Positions 50,806 through 60,139 of a stretch of 64,000 nucleotides of DNA are shown here, one piece after another. The notes beneath the pieces were generated by a model. That model searched no databases. It saw nothing but the letters and a program-made list of their open reading frames with translations, and was not told where the DNA came from. Position 1 is the stretch's first letter. Each line of letters begins with the position of its first letter. A program made the translations under genes and the position numbers. Source of the stretch: an uncultured Prevotellaceae bacterium (GTDB taxonomy: Bacteria; Bacteroidota; Bacteroidia; Bacteroidales; Muribaculaceae); the NCBI GenBank assembly GCA_947167995.1, contig CAMVKS010000005.1:1-64000 (forward strand), read 5' to 3'.

Positions 50806-53315
50806 AAAGATTATTGATTATCACACTCATGCTTTGTGCTCTTGTGAACACAGTGATGGCACAACGCATTACACACAATTTCCAAAATGCGTCGATGAGC
50901 GATGCGCTGAAATATATCCAGCAGCAAACCACCAAGCACAAGATTGTGTTCATCTATAACGAACTTGAGGACTTCAAGGTAACAACCTCGGTGCGCAACA
51001 AGTCGGTGCCCGAGGCAATCAAGCAACTCATTGGATTCTATCCCATTCGCATGACGCAAAGTGGCGACGAAATCTATGTGGAGTGCACTCACAAGAGTGA
51101 CCGACATCTCACGGGTAAAATCCTAGACGAGAAGGGCTTGCCGTTGGAGTTTGCCGACGTGAGACTTCTCAATCCGTCAGATTCTTCTTATATAACTGGT
51201 GGTGTGACCAATGCCAGCGGTGTTTTTGTCATCCCGCTCGACAAACCACAGGTAATCGCAAAGTTCAGCTACATAGGCTATAAACCAGTTTATAAACTCT
51301 GCTCGCACGAAAATGTGGGCACCATCCAGCTACAAATTGAAATCACCCAGCTAGGAGAAGTCACCGTGAAAGGCGAGCGCGTTTTCACAAGAACCGAGAA
51401 AGGGCATATAATCTATAATATGCCTATGTTGCTGCAAGTTATGCCATCCGATAATGCCTACGAAGCCATAACTCGCATTCCTGGTGTGGTAGACTTCAAC
51501 GGAAACATCACATTCTCAGGTCAGAATGTGACACTAATAATCAACGGCAAAGCAACCACTCTCACTGCCGAGCAAGTGATAGAGCGATTGAAACAAATGC
51601 CTGCTGAAATGCTGGCAAAAGCCGAGTTAATGCCCTCGGCACCACCAAAATACCACGTCCGAGGAATGGCAATCAATATCATTACCAAGGACTTTGCCGG
51701 CACAAATCAATTTTCTGGACAATTAAATGCTGGCATAAAACAACACAAATACACAAGTGGAAGTGCTGGTGGCAGCTTTATCTACAACCATGGCAAATTG
51801 AGCTTAGATGCATCTTACACTTTTACTGGTGGCACGGGCTATGGCCAAGCCGAGCACAAAGCTAATCATCCGTTAGGTGACACACGCGTGCCATATAGTG
51901 ACAGAATCACACAACGAAGCGATGGCACTAATCATCAATACCACATAGGAGTGGAATATGCCTTTGCCGAAAACCACCGCTTGGGCACGACCTATACTGG
52001 CGAGTGGAACGGCACAAAGTCAACTAACACCACTACTGGCACCGCTAACTCCACCCAGCACTCCACTGAGCACGACTATATGCACAACGTAGATGTGAGC
52101 TATAGTCTCCCGTTCGGTTTGCAATTGAGCGCGTCTTATACTAACTACCAGAACCCGCGCACCCAGAATCTCGAAGGAGTGATGTATGAAACAAACAGAA
52201 ACCTCTATGTTGACAGCCGTCAGAAAGTTGGCAAATGGCTCTTTACTGCCGACCAGACACATGTGTTGAAGAACGGTTGGGAACTAAACTATGGCGGCAA
52301 AGCGCAGTTTACCAATAACAATAGCTATCAAACTACACTTGATGAAAACCATCAGCCCATTGTCGATGCCACCTCTCACGTTGATTACAACGAGCGCATT
52401 CTCAATGCCTATGTTGGTTTCAGCAAGCAGATTGGCGAATCGCTGAGCCTTGATGCATCACTAACCGCCGAGCAATACCACGCTACCAAGTGGAACGAGT
52501 GGCGTGTTTATCCTCAGTTCAATGCCATGTGGAACATTAACTCTAAGAACTTACTTAATCTCTCGTTCAGTAGCGAAGCAGTATATCCCTCCTACTGGAG
52601 CACGATGAGCAGCATTTACTATTCATCGGTATATACTGAGATTTGGGGCAATCCCGACCTTAAACCCATGTCGAGTTATAACCTGAACCTCATGTGGCAG
52701 TTGAACCGCAAATACACTTTCTCGGCTTTTGCGATGTTTGAACCCGACTATTTTGTTCAACTGCCTTATCAACCTAACGACCGGATGGCAGTCATAATGA
52801 AGGAAACAAACTTTGACTACTCCAACTGCTATGGATTGACGGCTTCGGCGCAATTCGCCGTTGGCAATTGGCTTAATGGCAATGTGAGCGCGACAGGCCT
52901 TTATCGTCATGACAAGAGTAGCAACTTCTTTGACTTGCCTTTTGATCGCACATTTCTCTCGGCAATCATCAGAGGAACTGCTGTAGTCAAGCTATCTCAG
53001 CGACACAACATTCAGCTCATCCTCAACCCATTCTTTCAATCGAAAGCAATTCAGGGCGTGTATGACATAGACCCACTACTCAGCTTAAATGCCTCACTAC
53101 GCTGGACTTCCAATAACGGGAAATGGAGTGTGATTGCAAAGGGCAACAACATTCTCAACAACCACATCACCACACGTTCAAAACAGGGAAATCAAGACTA
53201 TGATTTGAAACTTTGGATGAACTACGCCAGCGCCTCACTCACCGTTATCTATCGCATTGGCAGCTACAAAGAGAAAAAACGTAAAGAGGTAGACACATCT
53301 CGTATGGGTTACTAA
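50802..53315 (+). CDS. Outer-membrane receptor with STN signalling domain
   Basis: An 837-residue TonB-dependent-type receptor. After the signal peptide (ending TVMAQ) comes an STN domain (ITHNFQNASMSDALKYIQQQTTKHKIVFIYN, residues 22-90), which signals to anti-sigma factors; then a carboxypeptidase-like domain (LTGKILDEKGLPLEFADVRLLNPSDSSYITGG, about 100-185), a plug (MPSDNAYEAITRIPGVVDFNG) and a large beta-barrel ending IVYRIG-like (LTVIYRIGSYKEKKRKEVD). It belongs to the OMP beta-barrel group without SusD partner. Coupled by ATGA to the anti-sigma gene, it completes a trans-envelope signalling unit. The ligand is unknown. Confidence 0.87.
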   Translation: MKRLLIITLMLCALVNTVMAQRITHNFQNASMSDALKYIQQQTTKHKIVFIYNELEDFKVTTSVRNKSVPEAIKQLIGFYPIRMTQSGDEIYVECTHKSDRHLTGKILDEKGLPLEFADVRLLNPSDSSYITGGVTNASGVFVIPLDKPQVIAKFSYIGYKPVYKLCSHENVGTIQLQIEITQLGEVTVKGERVFTRTEKGHIIYNMPMLLQVMPSDNAYEAITRIPGVVDFNGNITFSGQNVTLIINGKATTLTAEQVIERLKQMPAEMLAKAELMPSAPPKYHVRGMAINIITKDFAGTNQFSGQLNAGIKQHKYTSGSAGGSFIYNHGKLSLDASYTFTGGTGYGQAEHKANHPLGDTRVPYSDRITQRSDGTNHQYHIGVEYAFAENHRLGTTYTGEWNGTKSTNTTTGTANSTQHSTEHDYMHNVDVSYSLPFGLQLSASYTNYQNPRTQNLEGVMYETNRNLYVDSRQKVGKWLFTADQTHVLKNGWELNYGGKAQFTNNNSYQTTLDENHQPIVDATSHVDYNERILNAYVGFSKQIGESLSLDASLTAEQYHATKWNEWRVYPQFNAMWNINSKNLLNLSFSSEAVYPSYWSTMSSIYYSSVYTEIWGNPDLKPMSSYNLNLMWQLNRKYTFSAFAMFEPDYFVQLPYQPNDRMAVIMKETNFDYSNCYGLTASAQFAVGNWLNGNVSATGLYRHDKSSNFFDLPFDRTFLSAIIRGTAVVKLSQRHNIQLILNPFFQSKAIQGVYDIDPLLSLNASLRWTSNNGKWSVIAKGNNILNNHITTRSKQGNQDYDLKLWMNYASASLTVIYRIGSYKEKKRKEVDTSRMGY

Positions 53316-53348
53316 TTCCTCACTTTGGTAATATGTTGTATTCTCAAA

Positions 53349-53380
53349 ACCTTAACCTAAATCAAGATTTTTGAAAAAAG
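53349..53380 (+). promoter_or_regulatory. Shared ECF-type promoter motif, copy B
   Basis: ACCTTAACC and TCAAGATTTTTGAAAAAAG as in copy A with two base differences; it lies 61 nt before the receptor gene at 53442. Confidence 0.6.
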
Positions 53381-53441
53381 ACGTGTTTTATTGCCGCATT
53401 TAGAGGAAGATTGCGTCTTTCTATATATAAATGTGTAATAT

Positions 53442-55649
53442 ATGAGACAGCTTTTTATCTTATTATTTGTGATAGTGTTTTCAATGGGTCATGCTCAAAC
53501 GCCGAGTGACACGACATCTACCGCACCTGCCGATACCACCGCTTGGGACAACCTGCTTGACGGAGTGACTGTGACAGCTCAACGCCAACTCATCAAGCAG
53601 GAAGTGGACCGAACCACCTATGATGTGCAGGCCGACAATGACTCAAAGACGCAAACCGCGATGGACATGCTGCGCAAGGTGCCCATGGTCACAGTCGATG
53701 GCGAGGAGAACATCCTCGTGCGCGGCAACACCAATTTCAAGATTTATAAAAACGGTCATCTTGACCCCAGCCTGACCAAGAATGCGAAAGACGTGCTCAA
53801 GGCGATACCCGCATCGTCAATCAAGCGCATCGAGGTAATCACCGATCCTGGCGCGTGCGAGGATGCCGAGGGCGTGAATGCCATCCTTAACATTGTGATG
53901 ATGGACAACAACCGAATGGAAGGCATCAGCGGTTCGCTCTATGGCAGCTACGACAATCTCAAGATGCCTTCGCTCAGCGCCTATCTTGCAGCGCAGATGG
54001 GCAAGGCTATCGTGAGCGCGAACTACGGCTGGCACTACATGTCGAAGAAAATCACAACTAACAATGGCTACATTGAGCGCACATTCTTGGAGTCGGGGAA
54101 CAGCGAAGTCGTGCACAACCACGGGGTCAATCCCGGACCCATGCACTATGCCGACATCAATGCCAGCTTCGACATCGACACACTCAACCTGCTCTCGGCA
54201 TCCTTGAGCGGTTATTACTATAAGATAAATGTACAGGGCAGTGCCGATGTCACCAAGCTCGACCCAATGGGCAACCACATCTATAGCTACACCGAGAGTT
54301 ACTACATGCCCAGCTATAGTCACCACTCGTGGAACGGACGACTCGACTATGAGCACCGCACCCATCGCAAGGATGAGAAAATCACTTTCTCCTACATGCT
54401 CGCCCTCACTCGCCAGCACTCCAACCAAGAGACCACATATAGCAATCTGGTTGACTTTCCTTACCCTTACGACGGCTTTTTACAGAAGTCGCGTGAGCGA
54501 TTCACTGAACACACGCTGCAGCTGGACTATGTGCGCCCACTATGGGAAGGGCATAAGCTGGAGGTTGGTGCCAAGTATATCGACCGCCGCAACAATAGCC
54601 TGAGCGAGCAACTATTTTATGAGAGTTCGCTTGCACCAACCTGCGATGACTTCAACCACACCATGCGCATTGCCGCCCTCTATGCCGACTACATGTGGAC
54701 CCGTGGCAACTGGAGCGCCCGAGCTGGACTGCGCTACGAGTACAGCTACATGAAAGGGCACTACCCCAATGGCAAGAGTCCAGACTTCGACAAGCACCTG
54801 AGCGATTGGGTGCCGCAAGCCAGCATCAAGTACCAAATCAACGACCAACAGTCAATTCGCTTGGTCTATACCACTAGTATCAATCGTCCAGGTATTACTT
54901 ACCTCAACCCAGCAGTGCGCATTTATCCTGGAGGAGAACAGTTTGGCAATGCCATGCTTGGCAGTGTGCGCACCCATTCGATAGGTTTGCCCTACATGTA
55001 CACAAGCTCTAAGCTCACCATTCAGCTGTGGCCTCAATACCGTTTCGTGAGCAACGCATTGGGGTCAATCATCTATGCCCGTGGCGACACGCGTGTGCAA
55101 ACCTACGGCAACGTGATTCGCCAGCATCGTTGGCAACTGGAGAGCTACATCCAGTGGAAGCCTTTTGACAACACCACATTTGTCGCCAATCTCAACCTGA
55201 GTCACTGCAACTACAAGAGTGACGTACTTGGATTGGAACTGAGACAAACATCAATGTACTATTACCTCTATGTGGCACAGAAACTGCCCTGGAAACTACA
55301 AGTTACAGCCTACACATTTGGAAACATTGGGCGCTCAAGCGACAATATCTATTCGGTTGTGGAGCCTTGGAACCGCTATGCCTTCACGCTTCAACGCTCG
55401 TTCCTGAGCGATGATCGACTCACCGTGCGCCTCACTGCCAACTCGCCATTCCACAAGAACCAACACTACAAGACTCGCACAACCCAGGGCGACATCGTGG
55501 GCTGGGGCGACAGCTGCCTTCCCTCTAATGGCCGCTTCTTCAGGATTACTATCACCTACCGTTTCGGTAAACTCAAAAACAAAGTAAAAACCACCGATGT
55601 CACTATTGAGAACAACGACCTCGAAGGCGGCATCTCACGAGGAAAATAA
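53442..55649 (+). CDS. Outer-membrane beta-barrel receptor
   Basis: A 735-residue exported receptor. The signal peptide ends SMGHAQ; a short Thr/Ala-rich segment follows and then the plug domain directly (VTVTAQRQLIKQEVDRTTYDVQADNDSKTQTAMDMLRKVPMVTVDGEENILVRGN), with IKRIEVITDPGA typical of this receptor class. The rest is a beta-barrel rich in aromatic alternating strands, ending GRFFRITITYRFGKLK. It has neither STN nor carboxypeptidase-like domain and no SusD gene beside it. A copy of the shared promoter motif precedes it, so it probably responds to the sigma factor at 49625. A lipoprotein gene follows after 68 nt. Confidence 0.85.
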   Translation: MRQLFILLFVIVFSMGHAQTPSDTTSTAPADTTAWDNLLDGVTVTAQRQLIKQEVDRTTYDVQADNDSKTQTAMDMLRKVPMVTVDGEENILVRGNTNFKIYKNGHLDPSLTKNAKDVLKAIPASSIKRIEVITDPGACEDAEGVNAILNIVMMDNNRMEGISGSLYGSYDNLKMPSLSAYLAAQMGKAIVSANYGWHYMSKKITTNNGYIERTFLESGNSEVVHNHGVNPGPMHYADINASFDIDTLNLLSASLSGYYYKINVQGSADVTKLDPMGNHIYSYTESYYMPSYSHHSWNGRLDYEHRTHRKDEKITFSYMLALTRQHSNQETTYSNLVDFPYPYDGFLQKSRERFTEHTLQLDYVRPLWEGHKLEVGAKYIDRRNNSLSEQLFYESSLAPTCDDFNHTMRIAALYADYMWTRGNWSARAGLRYEYSYMKGHYPNGKSPDFDKHLSDWVPQASIKYQINDQQSIRLVYTTSINRPGITYLNPAVRIYPGGEQFGNAMLGSVRTHSIGLPYMYTSSKLTIQLWPQYRFVSNALGSIIYARGDTRVQTYGNVIRQHRWQLESYIQWKPFDNTTFVANLNLSHCNYKSDVLGLELRQTSMYYYLYVAQKLPWKLQVTAYTFGNIGRSSDNIYSVVEPWNRYAFTLQRSFLSDDRLTVRLTANSPFHKNQHYKTRTTQGDIVGWGDSCLPSNGRFFRITITYRFGKLKNKVKTTDVTIENNDLEGGISRGK

Positions 55650-55717
55650 AAAGAGCATTTTCACAATATCGCGAGTTGAAACTGCGTTTACCATACAAAA
55701 ACAAACAACATTAGAGT

Positions 55718-56251
55718 ATGAGAAAATTATATTTATTCCTAATCATTTCAATCTCCATCCTGCTAACAGGCTGTGGTGGAGATGAGCCTATCAGCGAGAA
55801 TGAATTAAAAACTAATGAACTTCGTAGCAAGTACGCCGACAAAATAGTTGGATCGTGGTGGCAAGAGCGAATTGACGAAAATGACAAAGCCTTTGAACAA
55901 TTAAATTTATCGGCCGAAGGCACTCTTACAGGATACATCAAATGGCTGCATCGAAAAAAGGTGATGGTTGACGGTGAAGAGGTGTGGACCGACTGGGAAA
56001 CTGAAGTGGAAGGCAACTACAGCGGCAGCTGGAATCTATTTTGGAAAGATGGGCAATCCTATATCAACATTTTGGCCAACGTAGAAGGCAGCAACTATTA
56101 TTGGTATAGTACTGATATGGTTTTCAATGGCATTTTCCAAGATGAGGACACGGAATGGTTAGATATCGTATCACCATTCTGGAAAGGGAAAGACAATGAA
56201 TCAACAGTTTATTACATCTATCAAAGAGGCAGTTCATCTCCCTCATTTTAG
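55718..56251 (+). CDS. Lipoprotein, possibly lipocalin-like
   Basis: A 177-residue lipoprotein with signal peptide MRKLYLFLIISISILLTGC (lipidated Cys19). The mature part has IVGSWWQERIDENDKAFEQLNLSAEGTLTGYI, similar to the GSW start of lipocalin-like Bacteroidota lipoproteins, and further beta-strand sequence (YSGSWNLFWKDGQSYINILANV). It lies 68 nt after the receptor gene, same strand, so it may be an accessory protein of that receptor. The family assignment is tentative. Confidence 0.7.
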   Translation: MRKLYLFLIISISILLTGCGGDEPISENELKTNELRSKYADKIVGSWWQERIDENDKAFEQLNLSAEGTLTGYIKWLHRKKVMVDGEEVWTDWETEVEGNYSGSWNLFWKDGQSYINILANVEGSNYYWYSTDMVFNGIFQDEDTEWLDIVSPFWKGKDNESTVYYIYQRGSSSPSF

Positions 56252-56397
56252 TTCAAATCATTATTTTTAGAGCCTTCTATTTTAAAATAAAATATCCTCA
56301 ATATAGATTAAGATTATAGTTTAGAGAGGGATGCGCCAACATACAATAAGCGCCCGAGTTTGTACCCGAGCGCCATATTTTTTACTATAATGGGAGA

Positions 56398-56790
56398 TTA
56401 GCCCTTTGCTCTAATGTAGTCTAATTCTATAGTACCTTGTTTTGTATGTAAAACATCATCTTTAATGGATATTTCCATAGACTCAGGTTCTGAAGAACCA
56501 TTACTCAATGTCAAAACATTGCCCTTCAATGACCAAGTGAAATGCATGTCAGGTGATTTAACACCATCAATAATCGTCCATCCCTTGCCAGTATGATCTG
56601 CATTAAAAAGTATATAACCAGAATGAGGATGTGTCACGACAACTTTGCCTTCTATGATGTTATATACATCTCCAACCCATGAACCAATAAGTTGCTGCTC
56701 AAGAGATTGCTTTGGTTCGTCTTTATCATCGCCACATGAAGTGAGGACGAAAGGCAAGATAATTGCCAATAATAAGAGATATTTCTTCAT
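56398..56790 (-). CDS. Small lipocalin-like lipoprotein
   Basis: A 130-residue lipoprotein on the opposite strand: signal peptide ending VLTSCGDD (Cys19), then LEQQLIGSWVGDVYNIIEG and HTGKGWTIIDGVKSPDMHFTWSLKGNVLTLSN, the strand pattern of lipocalin-like domains. TACCTTTG on the minus strand (complement of 56826-56833) is a good -7 element about 35 nt upstream of the ATG. It is the only minus-strand gene in the receptor region and converges with the preceding lipoprotein. Confidence 0.7.
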   Translation of the reverse strand: MKKYLLLLAIILPFVLTSCGDDKDEPKQSLEQQLIGSWVGDVYNIIEGKVVVTHPHSGYILFNADHTGKGWTIIDGVKSPDMHFTWSLKGNVLTLSNGSSEPESMEISIKDDVLHTKQGTIELDYIRAKG

Positions 56791-56894
56791 AATGTGAAAA
56801 TTTTAGAAGTTTGACATAGTTTTTACAAAGGTACTACAATTTTAAATAAAGCAAGGCTATTTTTGGAAAAATGTGCATAAAAACAATTCCTACA

Positions 56895-57069
56895 GAGGGT
56901 GTGTCAAAATACAAATGTTTGATATTCGAGGTCAATGTAGGGACATGGCGTGCCATGTCCGCTTACAGATAATACCCTAATTAACAACATAATCTACAAT
57001 TCCATGTATTTCGGACAACGCACGCGTTGTCCCTACATAATGGGGAATTCTGAATTTTGACACATCCTC
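56895..57069. mobile_element. MITE-like inverted-repeat element, copy 2
   Basis: A 175-bp non-coding element with terminal inverted repeats GAGGGTGTGTCAAAAT (56895-56910) and the complement of GAGGATGTGTCAAAAT (57054-57069). Inner palindromes are GGACATGGCGTGCCATGTCC (56941-56960) and GGACAACGCACGCGTTGTCC (57013-57032), in the reverse order of copy 1, so this copy is inverted. Its right end is 14 nt from promoter motif copy C. Confidence 0.78.
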
Positions 57070-57083
57070 ATTTTTGTACCAAA

Positions 57084-57115
57084 ACCTTGACCTAAATCAA
57101 GATTTTTGAAAAAAG
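57084..57115 (+). promoter_or_regulatory. Shared ECF-type promoter motif, copy C
   Basis: ACCTTGACC and TCAAGATTTTTGAAAAAAG, one base different from copy B, 100 nt before the receptor gene at 57216 and directly next to the MITE-like element. Confidence 0.6.
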
Positions 57116-57215
57116 TGGTGGCGGAGTGAAACATTCTGCCCAGCCTGTTACGTCTATAGCATGAAACCGCTCAATAGCGGTGATTAGTTGAAAATCATCA
57201 AAACAACAAAATGAT

Positions 57216-59528
57216 ATGAGACGTACAGTTTTATTTATTACAGCAATTTTTACCACTGTCGCAATGATGGCGACAACTTTCACTGGCACAGTGATTGACG
57301 AGAACAGTGAGCCTTTTGCCTTTGCCAACGTTGTGCTACTAAGCCCTAACGACAGCACCTATGTATCAGGCACAACAACCGAGCTTGACGGCACATTTTC
57401 CATCGACTGCTCTTGCCAGCAGGCGTTAGTGAAGATAAGCTACATTGGTTACGAGACAAAATATATTAACGCCAGCCTTGGAGACTTGGGTACCATCCAG
57501 TTGCAACCCGAGGCTACAATGCTCGATGAGGTGGTGGTGAAAGCCACGCGTCCCACGTTCAAACTCACCACCGAGGGCATCAGGACCGATGTCGACGGCA
57601 CTTTGCTGAGCCGTGTAGGAACCGCCAGCGATGTGCTGCAAAATCTGCCTGGCGTGCAAAAGAAAAGCGACGGCATCGAGGTGTTTGGTAAAGGCTCGCC
57701 AGTAATCTATATAAATGGCCGCGAGATGCGCAACAAGAGCGAACTCGACCAGCTCAAGAGCGACGACATCGAGAGCGTGGAACTCATCACCAATCCCGGA
57801 GCAAAATACAAGGCCGATGTGGAGAGTGTAATCCTCATCAAAACCAAGCGTCCGCAAGGCGAAGGCTTCTCGTTTGATGCCGAGGCCAACTACTATCAGG
57901 GCACAAACGTTGATATAGCAACGGGCATCAACTGGAACTATCGCAAGGGCGGTATTGACGTGTTTGGCGCAGTGTGGTACAACGACGACCGCTGGGAGAA
58001 CAACGATTTGATAAAGTTTGACGTGCAGGCCGACACCACTTGGCTCCTCGACCAGCATCTCAAGGACAAGAGTCACAGCCAGTCGCTCTACAGCTCGGTG
58101 GGAGTGAACTATGTGCTTGGCGACAATCACTCGATGGGCGTGCGCTACGATACCAAGTGGTACTTCAAGAACAAAAGCCACGGCACGATGATTGCCGACG
58201 TGATTGCCGATGGCCAATTCTACGACCACGTTGAAAACACTGCCGATTATCACTCAACCTACAACATGCCCCACACCCTCAATGCCTACTACAACGGCCG
58301 GGTGGGCAAGCTGGGTATTGATGTGAACCTCGATTACATGTTCAGCAAGGACCGCAGATGCCAGTATAACAACGAGATTAGCCAGGAACAGGACAGTCGC
58401 ATCGTCACAGCTCAGAGCGTGGCGCGCAACCAGCTGCTGGCAGGCAAACTCGTGCTCTCGTGGCCTGTGCTTGGCGGCACCCTGCAGGCTGGTACCGAAC
58501 TCAGCAACACACGCCGCAACGACGAGTATATCAACCCCGAGCAGATTGTTCCCTCGTCGGTGACCGAGCAGCGCGAGAACAACTATGCCTTCTTCGTGGA
58601 ATACAGCCGCCCGTTACCCTTTGGCTCAATGCGCCTGGGACTGCGCAATGAGAATGTGGCAAGCGACTACTACAACATGGGCGAGCGCATTGCCGAGCAG
58701 AGCCGCACCTATCACCATCTGTTCCCCACCGTGGGGCTCCAGGCACGTGCTGGAGCGGTGCAATTCATGCTCAACTATGCAATGAAGATTCAGCGACCCT
58801 ACTATTGGCAACTCACCAGCTGCGTGACCTATGCCAACCGCTTCACCTGGGAGAGTGGCAATCCCACCCTCAAGCCCTCAATCAACAACCAGCTGGGGCT
58901 CATGGTGATGTGGAAATGGATTAGTTTCATGGCCGAGTACAAGCACATTAACGACCACATCATCAACGTGGCTCATGAGGTACCTGGCAGCGAGGCCACA
59001 ACTCTGCTCACACGCGAGAACCTTGACCACAGTGACAAGATGCGCTTGATGCTCAACTTCAACCCCAAGTTTGGCATCTACGAGCCACAACTCTCGCTGG
59101 GCATGATTAAAGACTGGACCAAGATTCCCACACCAGTTGGCTTTATCAGCCCCAAGAGCCCTATTTTCGTGATACAGTTTAACAATAACATCAAGATACT
59201 GCCCACACTCACAGCGAATGCCAACCTCGATATCACCACCAAGGGCGACATGGAGAACGTGTCGCTCACCCGAGCCGTTTGTAACCTCAACTTGAGCCTG
59301 ACCAAGACATTTCTCAACGACCGCCTGAGTGTGAAGATTGCCGGGCGAAACCTGCTCGACGCACAAGAAAAGGTGCAGCTGCGCTATGGCTTGCGCAACA
59401 TGTGCCAAGAGTCGCACCGCGACTCGCGAGAGCTGCAAGTGACCGTGCGCTACAAGTTCAACATAGCCCAGAGCAAATATCGTGGCACTGGCGCCGGCAG
59501 TGACGAGAAAGCCCGCCTGGGCAAGTAA
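57216..59528 (+). CDS. Outer-membrane receptor with carboxypeptidase-like domain
   Basis: A 770-residue receptor. Signal peptide MRRTVLFITAIFTTVAMMA; carboxypeptidase-regulatory-like domain TFTGTVIDENSEPFAFANVVLLSPNDSTYVSGTTTELDGTF (about residues 20-100); plug with DEVVVKATRP, TASDVLQNLPGVQKKSDG and IESVELITNPGAKY; beta-barrel to the C-terminus (LQVTVRYKFNIAQSKY). SusD-less, like the neighbouring receptors. The upstream region carries promoter motif copy C, so co-regulation with the sigma factor at 49625 is likely. A terminator follows at 59560. Confidence 0.87.
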   Translation: MRRTVLFITAIFTTVAMMATTFTGTVIDENSEPFAFANVVLLSPNDSTYVSGTTTELDGTFSIDCSCQQALVKISYIGYETKYINASLGDLGTIQLQPEATMLDEVVVKATRPTFKLTTEGIRTDVDGTLLSRVGTASDVLQNLPGVQKKSDGIEVFGKGSPVIYINGREMRNKSELDQLKSDDIESVELITNPGAKYKADVESVILIKTKRPQGEGFSFDAEANYYQGTNVDIATGINWNYRKGGIDVFGAVWYNDDRWENNDLIKFDVQADTTWLLDQHLKDKSHSQSLYSSVGVNYVLGDNHSMGVRYDTKWYFKNKSHGTMIADVIADGQFYDHVENTADYHSTYNMPHTLNAYYNGRVGKLGIDVNLDYMFSKDRRCQYNNEISQEQDSRIVTAQSVARNQLLAGKLVLSWPVLGGTLQAGTELSNTRRNDEYINPEQIVPSSVTEQRENNYAFFVEYSRPLPFGSMRLGLRNENVASDYYNMGERIAEQSRTYHHLFPTVGLQARAGAVQFMLNYAMKIQRPYYWQLTSCVTYANRFTWESGNPTLKPSINNQLGLMVMWKWISFMAEYKHINDHIINVAHEVPGSEATTLLTRENLDHSDKMRLMLNFNPKFGIYEPQLSLGMIKDWTKIPTPVGFISPKSPIFVIQFNNNIKILPTLTANANLDITTKGDMENVSLTRAVCNLNLSLTKTFLNDRLSVKIAGRNLLDAQEKVQLRYGLRNMCQESHRDSRELQVTVRYKFNIAQSKYRGTGAGSDEKARLGK

Positions 59529-59559
59529 TCATTTTACCAGCTTCAACCCTATATTTCCC

Positions 59560-59598
59560 ATCAGCCGAGGTGGTTTCTGCCTTCGGCTGATTTTTTTC
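59560..59598 (+). terminator. Intrinsic terminator after receptor gene
   Basis: ATCAGCCGAGG (59560-59570) pairs with CCTTCGGCTGAT (59580-59591) with one bulged base, followed by a run of T residues. Confidence 0.82.
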
Positions 59599-59659
59599 AA
59601 AACAATTATTTGATTCTTTGCTGTTACGTTACGGGGGTGATAAACGTCTTTATAGTGAC

Positions 59660-60139
59660 ATGGGACTTGACTTGATGACATCTTCATTCATGGGCTTGCG
59701 CGATAAGCTGCACCGCATCGCTATGCGTTATCTGCAAAACGATGAGGATGCCCAAGATGCACTTCAAGACACCTGGCTAAAGTTGAGTGACAAAGGCGAT
59801 ATGGAGACTTCGCAAGAAGCGAGAAACAAACTCGTGGCGGTGCTGCGAAACAATTGCATCGACCAGCTGAGGAAAAAACGCACTGTTCCAATCGACTCCA
59901 TCGGCTCAAGCGATGTGCCACAATGCAGCATGGACATTGAAGACATTGAACGACTTGAGCATCTGCTGCAACAGCAGTTGACACCACTCCAACGGCAGAT
60001 TCTCAATCTCGTCACCCATGATGGCTGCGACTATGAGCAGATTGCAAAGCGTCTGTCGATGTCGGTTGAGGCGGTGAGAATGAACATGAGCCGCACGCGC
60101 AAAAAGATTCGTGAAACTTTAAAAAAGTTGGACCAATGA
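59660..60139 (+). CDS. Second ECF RNA polymerase sigma factor
   Basis: A sigma factor of about 159 residues. Region 2: LRDKLHRIAMRYLQNDEDAQDALQDTWLKLSD; region 4: LTPLQRQILNLVTHDGCDYEQIAKRLSMSVEAVRMNMSRTRKKIRETL. It differs clearly from the first sigma factor (49625), so a separate signal is likely. Several starts are possible (TTG 59618, ATG 59660, 59675, 59690); 59660 gives a normal N-terminal length. It heads an operon with an anti-sigma gene (ATGA overlap), a small exported protein and a receptor. The 32-nt motif found upstream of the first module is not present here. Confidence 0.87.
   Translation: MGLDLMTSSFMGLRDKLHRIAMRYLQNDEDAQDALQDTWLKLSDKGDMETSQEARNKLVAVLRNNCIDQLRKKRTVPIDSIGSSDVPQCSMDIEDIERLEHLLQQQLTPLQRQILNLVTHDGCDYEQIAKRLSMSVEAVRMNMSRTRKKIRETLKKLDQ

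Noticed and set aside
56349..56372. Apparent hairpin AGCGCCCGAG...CCCGAGCGCC before a T-rich run
   Set aside because: The arms are a direct rather than inverted repeat, so no strong stem forms; not listed as a terminator.
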